Assembly (NCBI RefSeq): GCF_016860525.1
Contig: NZ_BNEA01000001.1
Coordinates: forward strand, 1,845,432-1,909,431
Source of the DNA: Streptomyces rubradiris
Lineage (GTDB): Bacteria; Actinomycetota; Actinomycetes; Streptomycetales; Streptomycetaceae
Reading direction: 5' to 3'
DNA: 64,000 bases
In this document: positions 45,942-55,100 of the stretch, one piece after another
How positions within the stretch are numbered: position 1 is the first letter of the stretch
Layout of the letters: each line of letters starts with the position of its first letter
Made by a program: the position numbers and the translations under genes
Notes under the pieces: generated by a model
The model's database searches: none
What the model saw: the letters and a program-made list of their open reading frames with translations, nothing else
What the model was told of the DNA's origin: nothing

Positions 45942-46340
45942 TCAGCCGCCGTGCGCGTGGTGGCCGGCGCCCGCCTCCAGCTCACCGCCCAGCGTGCCGC
46001 GCAGCGCCCGGACCACCCTTTCGTCGCCGACGGCGACCCACTTGCGGCCGACCAGATAGTGGCCGCCGTAGTCCTCGGCTGCGTCGGTCCACTCGCGCCG
46101 GCCCCGGTCGGTGGCGAAGGTGGCGAGGACGAACCGCCCTTCCGCCGTGCTGCAGACGGCCTGGCGGATCTCGTCGGCGTCGGTCTGCACGTCCGGCTCG
46201 CACTCCACCTCGGCGGCCAGTTCCTCCAGGCTGCCGGTCGCGGCGGGCGGCACCCGGCCGGTGTCCTCGCCCGAGCCGCAGCCCGCCGACGCCAGCGCCA
46301 GCAGTACGGCCGCGACGGGCGCGAGTCGCGTCACCCTCAT
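45942..46340 (-). CDS. Putative lipoprotein (132 aa)
   Basis: The 132-residue protein has a typical lipoprotein signal peptide (MRVTRLAPVAAVLLALASAGC) with the lipobox LASAGC, so Cys21 would be lipidated and anchored outside the membrane. The mature part is acidic with C-terminal His-rich residues (GHHAHGG) that could bind metal. The central pattern QAVCSTAEGRFVLATFATDRGRREW with the second half GHYLVGRKWVAVGD resembles lipoproteins of unknown function in streptomycetes. Confidence 0.8.
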   Translation of the reverse strand: MRVTRLAPVAAVLLALASAGCGSGEDTGRVPPAATGSLEELAAEVECEPDVQTDADEIRQAVCSTAEGRFVLATFATDRGRREWTDAAEDYGGHYLVGRKWVAVGDERVVRALRGTLGGELEAGAGHHAHGG

Positions 46341-46455
46341 CTGTCCCTCCGGTCCTGGTGTACCGGGCAGGCCCCGGCCCCCACGGATACGGCCCCCGGG
46401 CCCGGTGCGCTCAAAACCGGTGACCGGGCACGCACGCGTGTGCGAGGGTGGCGCG

Positions 46456-46956
46456 GTGAACCAAGACTGGGAAGACCGCGTGGCCGCCGCCTGGGGCTCG
46501 TTCGACGACTATCCGCCGGAGCGGGCGCACGAGTTCCGCGCGCTGATCGACACCCTCGTCGCCGAACTGCCCGCCGACAGCCCGCTCGGCCCGTTCGAGC
46601 GGGCCTGCGCCTGGGACTCGACCGGGCACTCGGACAAGGCGGTACCGCTGTACCGGGAGGCGCTGGCCCGCGGCCTCACGGGCTCCGAGCGCCGCCAAGC
46701 GAAGATCCAACTGTCCAGCTCGCTGCGGAACATCGGGCAGCCGGAGGAGGGCGTCAAGCTGCTCACCCCCGAACTCGACGCCCCGTCGGACGAGTTGGAC
46801 GACGCGGTACGGGCGGTCCTCGCCCTGTGCCTGTCCAGCCTCGGCCGCGACCGCGAGGGCCTGTCCCTGGTGCTCGGCGCGCTCGCCCCGCATCTGCCGC
46901 GCTACCAGCGGTCGATGGCCAACTATGCGCGCGCCCTGGTCGATCCGGAGGTCTGA
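46456..46956 (+). CDS. TPR-like protein (166 aa)
   Basis: The 166-residue soluble protein has two or three helical repeats of tetratricopeptide type (GPFERACAWDSTGHSDKAVPLYREALARGLTG, then RRQAKIQLSSSLRNIGQPEEGVKLL, then AVLALCLSSLGRDREGLSLVLGAL). Such proteins scaffold protein interactions; the family is widely conserved in actinobacteria and Bacillus as tetratrico peptide repeat proteins. The GTG at 46456 was chosen (VNQDWEDRVAAAWGSFDDYPP); the larger open frame upstream crosses the convergent lipoprotein gene. Confidence 0.83.
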   Translation: MNQDWEDRVAAAWGSFDDYPPERAHEFRALIDTLVAELPADSPLGPFERACAWDSTGHSDKAVPLYREALARGLTGSERRQAKIQLSSSLRNIGQPEEGVKLLTPELDAPSDELDDAVRAVLALCLSSLGRDREGLSLVLGALAPHLPRYQRSMANYARALVDPEV

Positions 46957-47005
46957 ACCGGGCGCGCGGCGGTGACCGTCCACCGGCTCGCTCGTTCTTC
47001 CGGGC

Positions 47006-48958
47006 GTGCAGTCACAGGATCTCTCCCAGCGCCACGCACCCTCCGCCGGTCCCGGGCCGGTCGACGCCGAGCAGGCCGAGGCCGTGCTCGCCGAGCACTA
47101 CCCCCGGCTGGTCCGGCTCGCCTACCTCGTGCTGCCACCGGGCCTCGGCCGCGGCCGCCGCGTGCTGACCGCACACGCCCTCGCCCAGCGCGCGCTGCCC
47201 CGGGGCCGCAAGCAGCCGGCCCCGATCCCGGCCCAGGGCGGCGGCCGGGCGGACGACCCGGGGTACGCCTATCTGCGCGAGCGGGTGCTGCGCATGGCCC
47301 TGGCGGCGGCCCGTCCCCGCCGGGGCCTGCCCCGCCTGGCCCAGCTGCCGCCGCCGCTGCCGCAGGTGTGGGGGCTCAGGCTGTTCCCGCGTTCCGGCGG
47401 CGCCGACGAACTCGCCTTGGACCAGCGGCTGTCCGCCCTCTCCGGCCCGGCCCGCGCCGCCTATGTGCTGCGCGGCCTGGAGCAGTTGCCCGACGCGGAC
47501 ATCCGCAAGCTGCTGAAGGCAGCCGGGGTGTCCGATCCGGGAGGCGCGCTGGCCTCGGCGAACGGTGTGCCCGCGCATCCGGGGCTGCTCTCCTCCCCCG
47601 AGTTCGACCCGTGCACGCTCCAGGCCCGGCCCACCGATCTGGTGCGCCGCCGCCAGCACACCAAGGCCGCCCTCGCCGCCGCCGCCGCGCTCGCGATCTG
47701 CGGCGCGCTGGTGGCCCTGCCGGGCGGCGGCTGGGGCCCGGACGGCGCCGCCGCGCCCGTGTACGCCCAGAACCCCGCCGCCGAGGCCGCCCTCGACCCG
47801 GGCCGGCTGACCCGGGCCGCCCCCGACGCCTGGCGGACGGCGGACCGCACCGACTTCTCCGTGTGGCCCGCGCGCGGCCCGCTCACCGGTGACCAGGAGC
47901 TGCTGCGCCGTGCCCTGGCCGTGTGGGCCCGCCCCGGCAGGAGCGTCCGGGTCTCGGCGACCCCCGGCACCCCGACCGGCGGCCCGGCCGGCCCGCCGCA
48001 GCTGCTGTACGCCGGCGAGGTCGACGCCGCCCGCGTGGTGCTCCTCCACGACGGCCTGCGCATCGCCCGTTACGCCGAGCCGAAGGACGGCACGCAGGGC
48101 GCGGCCCTGGACTTCGCCCGGGTCGACGGCGCGACGGGTGCGGAGGCGAGCGCGCTGGTGCTGGGCCGCTCCGACGCCAACGTCCGCTATCTGACCGCTC
48201 CTTGGGTGACGAAGGCGGCCCAGCGGGACCTGACGAAACCGGACTCGGCCGCCGTCCCGCTCCCCCTCGCCGACGGCGTGACCGGGCCGCTGGCCGGCCC
48301 CGCCCTCCAGTCCGGCGGCTGCGCCTCGTGGACCGTGCTCCAGCTGACCGACGCCTCCGGCACGCACCTGGGCACCGACCTCGGCGAGCTGGTCCCGGCC
48401 CGGCTGACGGCCGGGCGGCCCGGCGCGGCCGAGGACGCCTCTAGTCCGCGGGGGCTGCGCACCTGGGCGCCGTTCGCCTGCTCGCTGGCGGCCGAGCGCT
48501 CCGCGGGCGTGCGCAGCGTGAACGCCTGGGTGTTCGCCGAGCAGCCGCTGCCCGACGCGAGCGAAGCGAGATGGGGGTCCCCCCGCCCGGAGGGTGGGGG
48601 AGGGTCCGCTACCTGGGTGTGCACCCGGGCGGAGACCTGGCGCGGGGACGGCACGATCGCGCTGGCCCAGTTCCGGGCTCCGGGCGGGGCGGCCGGGGCG
48701 GTCGTCGCCAAGGGCGCGGACGTGCCGGCCTGCGGGCCGCGTGACCCCCGGGTGCTGGCCGGGGTGCTGTGGAAGTCGGCGGCCGGGAACTGGTACCTGC
48801 TGGCGGCGGGCAGCAAGGACACGGCGTCGATCGAGGCCACGGGCGGGGTCACCGCGTCCGGGCCGGGGCCGCTGCTGGTGGCGCGGGCCGAGCAGGGGGC
48901 GCGGGCCGAGCTGAAGGGCGTGTCGGCGGACGGCCGGGAGATCAGCGGCCTGCGGTAG
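47006..48958 (+). CDS. Membrane protein with a sigma-70-like cytosolic region
   Basis: The 650-residue protein has two halves. Residues about 20-185 resemble a divergent ECF sigma factor: a region-2-like helix (LAEHYPRLVRLAYLVL) and a region-4-like part (DQRLSALSGPARAAYVLRGLEQLPDADIRKLLKAAGV). A single membrane helix (about 219-240; TKAALAAAAALAICGALVAL) follows, and the remaining 410 residues would lie outside the cell. The extracellular half contains paired Cys. No known domain is recognised. GTG 47006. An 18-codon segment (residues 517-534) is an in-frame REP-like insertion. It could be a membrane-tethered regulator that senses outside conditions. Confidence 0.7.
   Translation: MQSQDLSQRHAPSAGPGPVDAEQAEAVLAEHYPRLVRLAYLVLPPGLGRGRRVLTAHALAQRALPRGRKQPAPIPAQGGGRADDPGYAYLRERVLRMALAAARPRRGLPRLAQLPPPLPQVWGLRLFPRSGGADELALDQRLSALSGPARAAYVLRGLEQLPDADIRKLLKAAGVSDPGGALASANGVPAHPGLLSSPEFDPCTLQARPTDLVRRRQHTKAALAAAAALAICGALVALPGGGWGPDGAAAPVYAQNPAAEAALDPGRLTRAAPDAWRTADRTDFSVWPARGPLTGDQELLRRALAVWARPGRSVRVSATPGTPTGGPAGPPQLLYAGEVDAARVVLLHDGLRIARYAEPKDGTQGAALDFARVDGATGAEASALVLGRSDANVRYLTAPWVTKAAQRDLTKPDSAAVPLPLADGVTGPLAGPALQSGGCASWTVLQLTDASGTHLGTDLGELVPARLTAGRPGAAEDASSPRGLRTWAPFACSLAAERSAGVRSVNAWVFAEQPLPDASEARWGSPRPEGGGGSATWVCTRAETWRGDGTIALAQFRAPGGAAGAVVAKGADVPACGPRDPRVLAGVLWKSAAGNWYLLAAGSKDTASIEATGGVTASGPGPLLVARAEQGARAELKGVSADGREISGLR
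48554..48607 (+). repeat. REP-like dispersed repeat inserted in frame
   Basis: The 54-base segment includes GAGCGAAGCGAGATGGGGG followed by TCCCCCCGCCC and a GGAGGGTGGGGGA tail. Sequences of this form are a familiar short dispersed element in streptomycete intergenic regions (recognised from memory), where the GGGGG/CCCCC part makes a hairpin. Here it lies inside the coding sequence and adds 18 residues (DASEARWGSPRPEGGGGS) without breaking the frame. Confidence 0.65.
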
Positions 48959-49079
48959 CGACGTCGGCGAGGTCTGCCGTAGCGGCACCGGCGTCGACAA
49001 GGGGGGCGCGGGGATTCGCAGCCGCGAAGGTGGGGCGCGGGGGGTTCTCAGCCGCGCTACCCGTCAGTACATTGACGCC

Positions 49080-49958
49080 ATGTCTAATACGCAGGCCCGG
49101 GTGCCGCTCAAGGCACGCCAGGTGTCCTTCTCCTGGGACGGCACGCCGCTGCACTGGGTGCCGGGCGATCCCTTCACCACGCACACCATCAATGTGCTGC
49201 ACCTGCTGCTGCCCGCCGGGGAGCGCTGGTTCGTGCGGGTGTACCAGCAGGCGCTGCCGCTGATCCGGGACGACCGGCTCCGCGAGGACGTCATCGGCTT
49301 CATCGGGCAGGAGGCCGTGCACTCCCAGGCGCACGACGAGGTGCTGCCCCGCCTGAAGGAGCTGGGGCTCGACCCGACGCCGTACACCGCGCAGGTCGAC
49401 TGGTTCTTCGAGAAGCTGCTCGGCGACCGGACCCTGCCGCCGGGCAGGCCGCGCAGATGGTGGCTGCTGGAGCGGGTGGCGCTGATCGCGGCCATCGAGC
49501 ACTACACGGCGTTCCTCGGGAACTGGGTGCTGAACGCCGGGGAGCTGGACCGGCGCGGCGCCGACCCGGTCATGCTGGACCTGCTGCGCTGGCACGGCGC
49601 GGAGGAGGTGGAGCACCGCTCGGTCGCCTTCGAGCTGTTCACGCACCTCGACGGAAGCTACCGCCGACGGGTGCGGACCTGGGCCACCGCCTTCACGGCA
49701 CTGGTGTTCCTGTGGCAGCGCGGGGCGCGGTTCTTCATGGCGAACGACCCGACCCTCACCGATGGCAGGGCCACGCTCAAGGACTTCCACGACCGGGGCA
49801 AGCGGGGCCTGCTGCCCGGCACCGGGGACATGCTGCGGTCCATACCCCGCTATCTGAGCCGCGCCTACCACCCCGCGCGGGAGGGCGACACCGCGCAGGC
49901 CCTCGCCTACCTGGCCGTCTCCCCCGCGGCCACGGCGGCGGAACGGAGGGCCGCGTGA
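49080..49958 (+). CDS. PF10118-family protein with ferritin-like diiron motif pattern
   Basis: The 292-residue helical protein matches the family named 'predicted metal-dependent hydrolase'. The candidate metal ligands, however, follow the ferritin-like diiron oxygenase order: E48, then E78-x2-H81 (QEAVHSQAH), then E140 (AIEHY), then E176-x2-H179 (EEVEHRS). That is the E, ExxH, E, ExxH pattern of four-helix diiron enzymes. The next gene, overlapping by one base, is a [2Fe-2S] flavin reductase, the usual electron donor for oxygenases. I infer an oxygenase or hydroxylase rather than a hydrolase. ATG 49080. Confidence 0.82.
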   Translation: MSNTQARVPLKARQVSFSWDGTPLHWVPGDPFTTHTINVLHLLLPAGERWFVRVYQQALPLIRDDRLREDVIGFIGQEAVHSQAHDEVLPRLKELGLDPTPYTAQVDWFFEKLLGDRTLPPGRPRRWWLLERVALIAAIEHYTAFLGNWVLNAGELDRRGADPVMLDLLRWHGAEEVEHRSVAFELFTHLDGSYRRRVRTWATAFTALVFLWQRGARFFMANDPTLTDGRATLKDFHDRGKRGLLPGTGDMLRSIPRYLSRAYHPAREGDTAQALAYLAVSPAATAAERRAA

Positions 49959-51016
49959 TGCCGAAGCCGCGCACCGCCGCGCTCGTCGCGGGCGCCACGG
50001 CCGCCGCCCTGCTCACCCGGCGGGCGCTGCGCCGCCGGGTGAGCGCCTCGCCGCTGTGGCCGCTGCCCGCCCTGGACCCGCCGGTCTCCGGCCAGGCCCG
50101 GACCCGGCCCCCGCGGCTGCTGCTCACCGCGCACGAGACCATCGCCGACGGGGTGGTACGGCTGCGCCTGGAGGGCCGCGGGCTGCCGCGCTGGGAGCCG
50201 GGGGCGCACGTCGACCTGGTGCTGCCCTCGGGGCTCGTCCGGCAGTACTCCCTGTGCGGGGACCCCGGGGACACCTCCGCGTACACCCTCGCCACCCGGC
50301 TGGTGCCGGACGGCCGGGGCGGCTCCCGCGAGGTGCACGAGCAGCTCACCGAGGGCATGGAGCTGGAGGTGCGCGGACCGCGGAATCGTTTCCCCCTGGT
50401 CGCGGCGCCCGCCTACGTCTTCGTCGCCGGCGGCATCGGCATCACCCCCGTCCTGCCGATGCTGCGGGCCCTGCCGGACGGCACCGAGTGGCGGCTGCTG
50501 TACGGCGGGCGGACGCGGGCCTCGATGCCGTTCCTGGACGAGGTGGCGAAGCTCGCGGGCGACCGGCTGACGGTCGTCGCCGAGGACGAGGAGGGGCGGC
50601 CGGACCTGGCCGCGCTGTTCGCGGGGACGGCCGAGGGCACGGCGGTGTACTGCTGCGGCCCCGAGGGCCTGATGGCGGCCGTGGAGCGGGCGCTGCCGGA
50701 GGGGGCCACCCTGCACCTGGAGCGGTTCGCGCCGCGTACGGCGGCCGGCCCGGACGCCGCCTTCGAGGTGGAACTGCGCCGGAGCGGACGCACGGTGACG
50801 GTCCCGGCGGATTCCAGCGTGCTGGCCGCCGTACGCCGGGAACTGCCCGGCACCGCGTACTCCTGCGAGCAGGGCTTCTGCGGCACCTGTCAGCAGCGGG
50901 TGCTGGAGGGCGAGGTCGAGCACCGGGACGAGTTGCTGACGGATGCCGAACGGCACGACTCGATGCTGATCTGCGTGTCCCGGGCCCGCGGCGACCGGCT
51001 GGTGCTCGACATGTGA
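49958..51016 (+). CDS. Ferredoxin-NAD(P) reductase fused to [2Fe-2S] domain (PDR/VanB type)
   Basis: The 352-residue protein has a short N-terminal hydrophobic/basic stretch (AALVAGATAAALLTRRALRRR). An FMN-binding region with RQYSLCGDP, an NAD-binding region with VFVAGGIGITPVLPMLRAL, and a plant-type ferredoxin domain with C303, C308, C311 and C339 (SCEQGFCGTC ... LIC) follow. It moves electrons from NAD(P)H to a partner oxygenase. The start codon overlaps the stop of the PF10118 gene (TGATG), so the two are coupled and very probably form one redox system. Confidence 0.92.
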   Translation: MPKPRTAALVAGATAAALLTRRALRRRVSASPLWPLPALDPPVSGQARTRPPRLLLTAHETIADGVVRLRLEGRGLPRWEPGAHVDLVLPSGLVRQYSLCGDPGDTSAYTLATRLVPDGRGGSREVHEQLTEGMELEVRGPRNRFPLVAAPAYVFVAGGIGITPVLPMLRALPDGTEWRLLYGGRTRASMPFLDEVAKLAGDRLTVVAEDEEGRPDLAALFAGTAEGTAVYCCGPEGLMAAVERALPEGATLHLERFAPRTAAGPDAAFEVELRRSGRTVTVPADSSVLAAVRRELPGTAYSCEQGFCGTCQQRVLEGEVEHRDELLTDAERHDSMLICVSRARGDRLVLDM

Positions 51017-51052
51017 TCACCGGCGGCCGAATCCGCTCGGTAAGGTGTTCGC

Positions 51053-51742
51053 ATGAGGACCGGGGTTCGCCGCAGGATGGGCGTCGAGGAGCGTCGGCAG
51101 CAGCTGATCGGCGTCGCCCTGGAGCTGTTCAGCCAACGCTCGCCCGACGAGGTCTCGATCGACGAGATAGCCGCGGCGGCGGGCATCTCCCGTCCGCTGG
51201 TGTACCACTACTTCCCGGGCAAACTCAGCCTGTACGAGGCGGCGTTGAAGCGGGCGGCGGAGGATCTGGCGAGCCGCTTCGACGAGCCGCGCGAGGGACC
51301 GCTCGGCGCCCGGCTGCTGCGGGTGATGGGCCGCTACTTCGACTTCGTGGACGAGCACGGCCCCGGTTTCTCGGCGCTGCTGCGCGGTGGCCCGGCGGTC
51401 GGCTCGTCGGCGACCAACGCGCTCATCGACTCCGTACGGCAGGCCGCCTACGACCAGATCCTGTCGCACCTGGGCGTGACCGAGGCGTCGCCGCGGCTGG
51501 AGCTGGTGGTCCGCTCCTGGATCTCGCTCGCCGAGTCCACGGCCCTGATCTGGCTGGAGGGCAGGCGGGTGCCGCGCGCCGAGCTGGAGGCGCAGCTCGT
51601 GCACGACTTCGCCGCGCTGGCCGCCGTCAGCGCCGCCCACGACGAGGGCATGGCCGAGCTGGTGCGCACGCTGGTGAAGGACGAGCCGGCCGACGGCCCC
51701 TTCGCGGTGCTGGCCGGCCGGCTCATCGCGCTCGGTTCCTGA
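51053..51742 (+). CDS. TetR-family transcriptional regulator
   Basis: The 229-residue protein has a TetR helix-turn-helix at about residues 11-57 (RRQQLIGVALELFSQRSPDEVSIDEIAAAAGISRPLVYHYFPGKLSLYEAAL). The C-terminal ligand domain contains FDFVDEHGPGFSALLRGGPAVGSSATNALID. It lies 36 bases downstream of the reductase gene on the same strand, so it most likely regulates that diiron/reductase operon, perhaps in response to a hydrophobic substrate. That link is inference from position. Confidence 0.9.
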   Translation: MRTGVRRRMGVEERRQQLIGVALELFSQRSPDEVSIDEIAAAAGISRPLVYHYFPGKLSLYEAALKRAAEDLASRFDEPREGPLGARLLRVMGRYFDFVDEHGPGFSALLRGGPAVGSSATNALIDSVRQAAYDQILSHLGVTEASPRLELVVRSWISLAESTALIWLEGRRVPRAELEAQLVHDFAALAAVSAAHDEGMAELVRTLVKDEPADGPFAVLAGRLIALGS

Positions 51743-51752
51743 GCGGGGCGCC

Positions 51753-52115
51753 CTACGCGTCGGCCTTCCGGTACGACGGGTCGAGGTCGCGGATCTCCGC
51801 GGAGGCGTGCAGGGTGAACGCCCCGCCCGCCACATGCTCCCGCAGCAGCTCCACGGCCCGCTGCGTCAGCCGTGCCTTCGTCTCGTCGGGGCGCCCGGCG
51901 AGCAGCCCGATGGTCACGTGCGCGACGGCGTGCCCGCGCGCCCCGGGGTCCTCGTACCCGAACGCCGTGAACGCGCTCGGCCGGAACTGCGTCTTGCACG
52001 CCTCCGGCTTCGCCGCCGCGATCTCCACGACGGCCTCGTGCAGCGCCCGCGCGAACCCCGCGCGGTCGAAGGCGTCCTCCATGAGGCCGGAGTAGTCGAT
52101 GGTGATCTGCGGCAT
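51753..52115 (-). CDS. CHMI-like tautomerase (5-carboxymethyl-2-hydroxymuconate isomerase family)
   Basis: The 120-residue protein starts MPQITIDYSG with the N-terminal Pro2 typical of the tautomerase superfamily, and continues EDAFDRAGFARALHEAVVEIAA and FRPSAFTAFGYED, as in PF02962. In other bacteria the family acts in homoprotocatechuate degradation; no other genes of that pathway are visible here, so the substrate is open. ATG 52115 with AGGAG upstream was preferred over the 10-codon longer frame. It is downstream of the pullulanase gene on the same strand with a 31-base gap. Confidence 0.82.
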   Translation of the reverse strand: MPQITIDYSGLMEDAFDRAGFARALHEAVVEIAAAKPEACKTQFRPSAFTAFGYEDPGARGHAVAHVTIGLLAGRPDETKARLTQRAVELLREHVAGGAFTLHASAEIRDLDPSYRKADA

Positions 52116-52146
52116 GCGCACTCCTGTCCTAGGCAACGGCCTCACC

Positions 52147-55100
52147 CTAGTTCCCCGCCCGGGTGAACACCGCGACGGTCCGCGCCGGGACGGTGAACGT
52201 GCCCGAACCCTCCGCGTAGGACGAGGACTTCACGGTGTCGTCCGCGCCGGTGGCCTGCACGGGGTGGAGGGTGTAGGAGGTGCCGGCGAGGGCGCCGACG
52301 CGCTGGTCCTGCCGTTCGGGGGTGGCGTTGAAGACCACGACCAGGTTGCCGAGCTTCATGGTGATCACACCCGGGGTCTCGTTGCTGCCGGACAGCGGGA
52401 AGGAGAGCCGGTCCTGGACCTCGGCGGTGGTGGCCAGGGAGAAGGCCCGCTCGGTGGTCCGGATGCGCAGCAGGTCCCGGTAGGCGGCCGAGGCCCCGGT
52501 GATCTCCGGGCAGCCGACCCGGACCGTGCGGAGCAGCGGCCTGGCGTAGTCCCACTTGGACCGGTTGTCGGCCGCCGGGGGCAGCCCGCGGCCGGAGCCG
52601 TTGCCGTCGGCGCAGTCCCAGTGGATGGCGTTGAACCAGTCCCCGCTGTCGAAGGAGTTGCGGTCCAGGGACTTCGAGCGCAGCAGGTCGCTGCCCGCCT
52701 GCGACAGCGCCGGCCCCTGGGAGAGGGCGGCCGTGGCCATGGCCAGGACCTGCATCCGGGCCCGGTCACCGGCGGACGTGCCCTGGGGCAGCTTGTAGGC
52801 CAGCGCGTCGAACAGCGACTCGTTGTCGTGCGCGTCCGCGTAGGCCAGGGCGTCGCCGGGGGCGTCGGCGTACCCGGCGGGTGAGCCGTTGTAGTCCACC
52901 TCCGCGCCCGTGACCCGCCTGCCCACGGTGTCCGTGAAACGGAACCCGGCGAGGTTCCCGGTGAGCCCGACCTTGATCAGGTCCTGGTAGTGCAGCAGCC
53001 GGGCCCGCTGTTCCTCCTTCGTGCCGTTGGCGGCGGAGGTGTTGGGGTCGGTGTACAGCCCCGAGGCGAAGCCCTGCACGCCGGGGTCGGCGTCGAAGGG
53101 GCCACCGCCGCGCACCGCGTCCCGGGCCCGGTCGGAGAAGGTGGCGATGCCGGTTCCGGCCATGTTCTTCTGCGTGGCCTGTACGAACCGGGCGTCGTCG
53201 GCGACCTCGCCGAAGTTCCACCCCTCCCCGTACAGAATGATCTCCTTGCCGTCCACGCCGTCCTTGGCGAGGGTCAGCGCGTCCAGGGCCTTGCGGACGG
53301 CCAGGATGTTGGCCTTGGGATGGTGGCCCATGAGGTCGAACCGGAACCCGTCGACCTTGTACTGCCTGGCCCAGGTGACGACCGAGTCCACCACCAGCTT
53401 GCCCATCATCGCGTGCTCCGGCGCGGTGTTGGCGCAGCAGGTGCTGTTCGCCACCGACCCGTCCGCCAGCAGACGCTGGTAGTAGCCCGGCACGATCCGG
53501 TCCAGTACGGAGGTGTCCGCCTGCCCGCTCGCCGCCGTGTGGTTGTACACCACGTCCATCACCACGCGCAGCCCGGCCTGGTTCAGCGCCCGCACCATCC
53601 GGCGGAACTCGACCGTCCGGGCCGTACCGTCGGGGTCGGTGGCGTAGGAGCCCTCGGGGACGGTGTAGTGGTACGGGTCGTATCCCCAGTTGTACGCGTC
53701 CTTCGCGGCCGCCTCGGCCACGCACTCCTGCTGCCGCTCGGAGTCCGCCGGGAACGCGGCCAGGTCGCAGTCCGGGACCGCCTGGTGCGCCTTGCGCTCG
53801 GGGATCGTGGCGATGTCGAAGGCGGGCAGCAGGTGCACGTACGACGTCCCCGACTCGGCCAGCTTCCTCAGGTGCCGGGAACCGTCGCTGTCCTTGTCGG
53901 TGAACGCCAGGTAGGTGCCCGGGTGCCTGGAGGTGCGGTCCTCGACGGAGAAGTCCCTGATGTGCAGCTCCTGGATCCGCGCGTCCCGCAGCGGCACGGC
54001 CTTCGGCTTGCGCAGGTCCGACCAGCCCGCCGGGGCCAGGGACCTGTCGTCCAGGTCCACGACCAGGCTGCGCTCGGAGTCCGCGGTGAGCGCGAGCGAG
54101 TACGGGTCGGTGACCTTGTTGGTGACCACCTTGCCCGCGCTGGGCGCCCACACCTTCACCACGTACCGGTACGGCTTGCCCTTCCAGGACGCCGGCCCCG
54201 TCACGGACCACACGCCCGTGGAGTCGTCCCGCCGCATGCTCCTGACCGAACCGTCCAGCTCCAGCGACACGCTCCGCGCCGTCGGGGCCCACACGGACAG
54301 CGTGGGCCTTCCGTCGCGGAACACCGGTCCGAGGTGCGCCTTCGTGGCACCGGGGTAGAGGTCGTCCAGCACACCGGCGGTCTGCACACCGGTCGCCGCC
54401 AGCACGGCCCCGTTCTCCGCCCGCTGCGAGACGACCAGCTGCCCCTTGACCGCTTCACGCACCCGGTCCCGGTCGCGCGGGTCCACGGACCAGGCGGCGT
54501 AGTCCTTCAGGTGGGGGAACTTCGCCTTCTGCGCGTCGGTCAGGGCCGTCTTCCCCAGCCTGATCCAGCGCTCGTCGTCGCTGCTCAGGGTCCCGTCCCG
54601 GACGGTCAGGGAGCCGTCGAGGGAGTACAGCAACTGGGTGGAGGCGGCACCCGCCACGCCGTTCCAGGCGACGGTGTCCCGGTCGATCCACACCGCCTCG
54701 GCGGTGGTGAGGTCGAGCGCGGCGGCGGTGCCGGCCGGCTGCGGCAGCAGGTGCTTCTCCTGGCCGCTCACCAGCCACACCTCGTGGCCGTCGGCCGTGA
54801 GGTCAAGGCTCCGGTCGGCCGGGAGGTCCTTCTCGTCGCCCTTGTGGATGATGTAGCCGAGACTGGTGGCACCCGCGGTGAGGGGCACCTCGAAGACCGC
54901 GCCATAGGCATCAGTCTTCACCGGCTCCAGCGGCCGCGACCAGTCGGTGGGGTGCGCGGCGCCCGTCCAGACGTGCAGGCCCCAGCCGTCGTAGTCCCCG
55001 TCGGCGCGGTGGTAGTGCAGGACGGCCTTGGCCGGGTCCTGGGCGGGGTGGTCCGGCCGCTCGGTGCGCACGTCGGCCTCGCCCTGTTCGATCCACACCT

